Below the pieces are notes generated by a model that was given only the letters and a program-made list of their open reading frames with translations, made no database searches and had not been told where the DNA came from. Source: an uncultured Chlorobiaceae bacterium (GTDB lineage Bacteria > Bacteroidota > Chlorobiia > Chlorobiales > Chlorobiaceae). Taken from it: DNA of 14,625 nucleotides. Where the stretch lies: the NCBI GenBank assembly GCA_903838095.1, contig CAILXE010000101.1:1-14625 (forward strand), in the 5' to 3' direction. The translations under genes and the position numbers were made by a program. Shown one piece after another: positions 14,483-14,625 of this stretch. Positions within the stretch are counted from its first letter, which is position 1. Every line of letters starts with the position of its first letter.

Positions 14483-14625
14483 TTAGTTAACCTTCATTTC
14501 TATAGGAGACTGTGAAGCATGCGGGTGATTTGCGCCAGCATAAACCTTGAGTTTTCTGAAAAGCTGACGACCGAGATTGTTGTGTGGCAACATTCCCCAG
14601 ACAGCATTTTCAACAATTCTTTCCG
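14483..14625 (-). CDS. rplM: 50S ribosomal protein L13 (5' end beyond window)
   Basis: The C-terminal 46 residues of L13, translated by hand from the right edge of the window to the TAA at 14483-14485. The piece reads [18 protein letters not shown], then [20 protein letters not shown] and a short end SPIEMKVN. The VxGMLPxNxLGRxxxxKLKVYxGxxHPHxxQ pattern is diagnostic of L13. The start lies outside the window. It is the first gene of the rplM-rpsI pair. It is short because of the window edge, not because it is broken. Confidence 0.95.
   Translation of the reverse strand, partial: ERIVENAVWGMLPHNNLGRQLFRKLKVYAGANHPHASQSPIEMKVN

Noticed and set aside
1..14625. CRISPR arrays, insertion sequences, tRNA genes or prophage parts
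   Set aside because: No regularly spaced repeats, transposase motifs, tRNA-like cloverleafs or phage genes were seen; nearly all of the sequence is accounted for by ordinary chromosomal genes.

Overview
The window looks like chromosome from a green sulfur bacterium (Chlorobiaceae, Chlorobium/Pelodictyon type). The assignment rests on protein identity: a form IV RuBisCO-like protein (RLP) close to the one I remember from Chlorobaculum tepidum (CT1772), a BchF/BchV-type 3-vinyl bacteriochlorophyllide hydratase a few genes away (bchV is CT1776 in C. tepidum from memory), and a neighbouring translation block (rplM-rpsI, rpsB-tsf, pyrH). I cannot name the species. Except for recX, every gene lies on the minus strand, so transcription runs from high to low coordinates.

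Layout from the left. 1-3564 is a dTDP-L-rhamnose synthesis cluster, transcribed rfbA-rfbC-rfbD-rfbB; rfbB runs off the left edge. 3638-4066 is an orphan HEPN-domain gene. 4178-10780 is a tightly spaced minus-strand series that may be one transcription unit: bchV, a 72-residue two-helix membrane protein, a class II aldolase fused to a short-chain dehydrogenase (RhaD-SDR type), an LsrF-type thiolase/aldolase, the RLP, a second short-chain dehydrogenase, and an LptE-like outer-membrane lipoprotein. recX is the only plus-strand gene. It diverges from bchV, and its 3' end overlaps that of pyrH in a convergent arrangement. From 11431 to the right edge lie pyrH, a strong hairpin terminator, tsf, rpsB, rpsI and the 3' end of rplM.

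The most interesting part is the core of the third region. Three enzymes acting on small phosphorylated sugars or diketones (RLP, LsrF homologue, RhaD-type aldolase-dehydrogenase) sit together without the kinases, isomerases, transporters or regulators that accompany LsrF or RhaD in their classical pathways. All three relatives form or use enolates of C5-C6 keto-phosphates, and two of them release dihydroxyacetone phosphate (DHAP). I infer a salvage route, perhaps for 5-deoxy- or 5-methylthio-pentose phosphates, in which the RLP is an isomerase or enolase. This would offer a concrete role for the green-sulfur RLP, whose disruption in C. tepidum is known to affect sulfur oxidation, pigments and stress response.

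I see no RNA genes, CRISPR arrays, insertion sequences or prophage parts. Gene-free stretches are all under about 200 bases; the ones with visible structure (rpsB leader, tsf-pyrH terminator, bchV-recX divergent region, hairpin before the aldolase fusion) are listed.
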